Source of the DNA: JBDRHL01 sp043816955
GTDB lineage: Bacteria; Planctomycetota; Phycisphaerae; Sedimentisphaerales; CAYZTY01
Direction: 5' to 3'
DNA length: 22,052 nt
Assembly (NCBI GenBank): GCA_043816955.1
Contig: JBDRHL010000131.1
Coordinates: 1 to 22,052 of the forward strand
Below the pieces are notes generated by a model. The model saw only the letters and a program-made list of their open reading frames with translations. It was not told the origin of the DNA and searched no databases. A program made the position numbers and the translations under genes. Numbering within the stretch: position 1 is the first letter of the stretch; each line of letters starts with the position of its first letter. Below are positions 21,096 to 22,052 of this stretch, piece after piece.

Positions 21096-22052
21096 CTAAC
21101 TGAGCATTTTTGCCAAGTCCTCGTCAACATTACCTATTGGGCTGATATTGAATTTCTCAACCAGTATTTTGAGCACATTCGGACTGATGAACGCTGGCAG
21201 GCTCGGGCCAAGCTTTATGTTCTTAATGCCTAAATGAAGCAGTGTCAGCAGAATTGCTACTGCCTTTTGCTCATACCAAGAAACCACCAGTGAAAGAGGC
21301 AGGTCATTGACACCACAGTCAAATGCTTCTGCCAGAGCTACCGCAATTTTAATTGTCGAATAGCAATCGTTGCACTGGCCTGTATCAATCAAACGAGGAA
21401 TACCGTCAATATTACCATAGTCACGCTCATTCAATCTGTACTTGCCGCAAGCCGCTGTCAGTATCACACAATCATCCGGCACTTTCTCTGCAAACTCAGT
21501 AAAGTAATTTCGTCCAGGCTTGGCACCATCACAACCGCCGATAAAGAAGAAGCGTCGAATCTTTCCTGACTTTACCGCCTCGACTATTTTGTCCGCTAAA
21601 CCGAGAACCGCGGTGTAATGGAATCCTGTGCTCAATGTCCCATTTGGGTTTTCTGTAAGGGGTGGCTGAGACAGAGCCTTTTCAATTACCTCGCTGAAAT
21701 CTCTATTCTTGAGATGCTTTACGCCTGCGACCCCAGCTATCCCACAAGTAAACATCCGGTCCTTGTAGGAATCCTTGGGAATCATAACACAGTTGGTCGT
21801 TACTAAAATCGCACCGCTAAACTGGTCGAACTCTTTTCTCTGGTTCTGCCAGGCGGTGCCGTAATTACCTACGAGATGCTTAAATTTCCTGAGTTCAGGA
21901 TAGCCGTGTGTCGGCAGCATTTCACCATGGGTATAAACGTTAATACCTTTACCTTGAGTCTGTTTTAACAACTCATAGAGGTCGAGCAAATCATGGCCGG
22001 TAACAACAATTCCCGGGCCAGCCTTGGTGCCTCTTGCTACCGTTGTCGGTGT
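21096..22052 (-). CDS. hcp: Hydroxylamine reductase / hybrid cluster protein (N-terminus cut by window edge)
   Basis: 318 C-terminal residues are visible; roughly 220 more should lie beyond the window. All hybrid-cluster ligands are present. Numbering from the first visible residue: H20 (TGHDLL), E44 (THGEMLP), C88 (TTNCVMIP), C174 (GGCDGAKPG, the persulfide position), C202 (AACGKY), C227 (GQCNDC), E261 and K263 (YEQKA). The steps 24, 44, 28, 25, 34 and 2 between most of these match H244/E268/C312 and C405/C433/C458/E492/K494 of the Desulfovibrio enzyme. Hcp reduces hydroxylamine and NO and is linked to S-nitrosylation and nitrosative stress. The ferredoxin gene follows 13 bases downstream. 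Its promoter, probably that of the whole cluster, is outside the window. Confidence 0.95.
   Translation of the reverse strand, partial: TPTTVARGTKAGPGIVVTGHDLLDLYELLKQTQGKGINVYTHGEMLPTHGYPELRKFKHLVGNYGTAWQNQRKEFDQFSGAILVTTNCVMIPKDSYKDRMFTCGIAGVAGVKHLKNRDFSEVIEKALSQPPLTENPNGTLSTGFHYTAVLGLADKIVEAVKSGKIRRFFFIGGCDGAKPGRNYFTEFAEKVPDDCVILTAACGKYRLNERDYGNIDGIPRLIDTGQCNDCYSTIKIAVALAEAFDCGVNDLPLSLVVSWYEQKAVAILLTLLHLGIKNIKLGPSLPAFISPNVLKILVEKFNISPIGNVDEDLAKMLS

Overview
The window looks like a chromosomal stretch from an anaerobic or microaerophilic bacterium of moderate GC content (I did not compute it). It is dense in Fe-S, diiron and thiol chemistry: Rrf2, NadA, ThiH, Hcp, a ferredoxin, rubredoxin, desulfoferrodoxin and an A-type flavoprotein. 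My best guess for the host is an anaerobic member of Planctomycetota (Phycisphaerae/Sedimentisphaerales-like). It rests on overall gene style and operon make-up, no marker gene is present, and it should be held loosely. No rRNA, tRNA, CRISPR array, insertion sequence or phage gene was seen.

Layout. (1) 1-6809: two divergent Rrf2-family regulators. The rightward one, with an IscR-like cysteine set, heads a tight operon for sulfur amino-acid synthesis: cysE, nadA, a metX-metW fusion, metY and a larE-like sulfur transferase. CysE makes O-acetylserine. MetX makes activated homoserine, which MetY sulfhydrylates to homocysteine. NadA starts NAD synthesis and LarE is a sacrificial sulfur donor. (2) 6806-7180: a convergent gene for a stand-alone LigD-type 3'-phosphoesterase domain. 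(3) 7222-9573: a thiamine-thiazole operon thiS-thiG-thiH behind a consensus promoter and a TPP riboswitch. The aptamer, antiterminator and terminator can be drawn base by base. (4) 9695-12053, minus strand: a dCache-like membrane histidine kinase overlapping a single-domain response regulator, preceded by a possible 26-residue membrane microprotein. (5) 12283-16843: an arsenic operon with an operator-like inverted repeat over its promoter. It encodes ArsR, thioredoxin-type ArsC, an unrecognised six-cysteine 88-residue protein, a membrane-anchored thioredoxin-fold-like protein without CxxC, a CcdA-like membrane protein, ArsM and Acr3. (6) 16948-22052, minus strand: a seven-gene oxygen/nitric-oxide defence cluster, in transcription order hcp (partial), ferredoxin, fprA, desulfoferrodoxin, ferritin, a rubrerythrin-like diiron protein, and a flavin reductase-rubredoxin fusion (Hrb-like).

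How they work together. In block 6 the Hrb-like protein can pass electrons from NAD(P)H through FMN and rubredoxin to FprA (NO or O2 reduction), desulfoferrodoxin (superoxide) and the rubrerythrin-like protein (peroxide). Ferritin stores iron released by stress, and Hcp with its ferredoxin handles hydroxylamine/NO chemistry. In block 5 arsenate is reduced by ArsC, and arsenite is exported by Acr3 or methylated by ArsM. The three middle genes look like a thiol relay or arsenical-handling module across the membrane, similar in outline to reported ArsEFG-type sets. This trio is the least explained part of the window and the best candidate for something not yet described.
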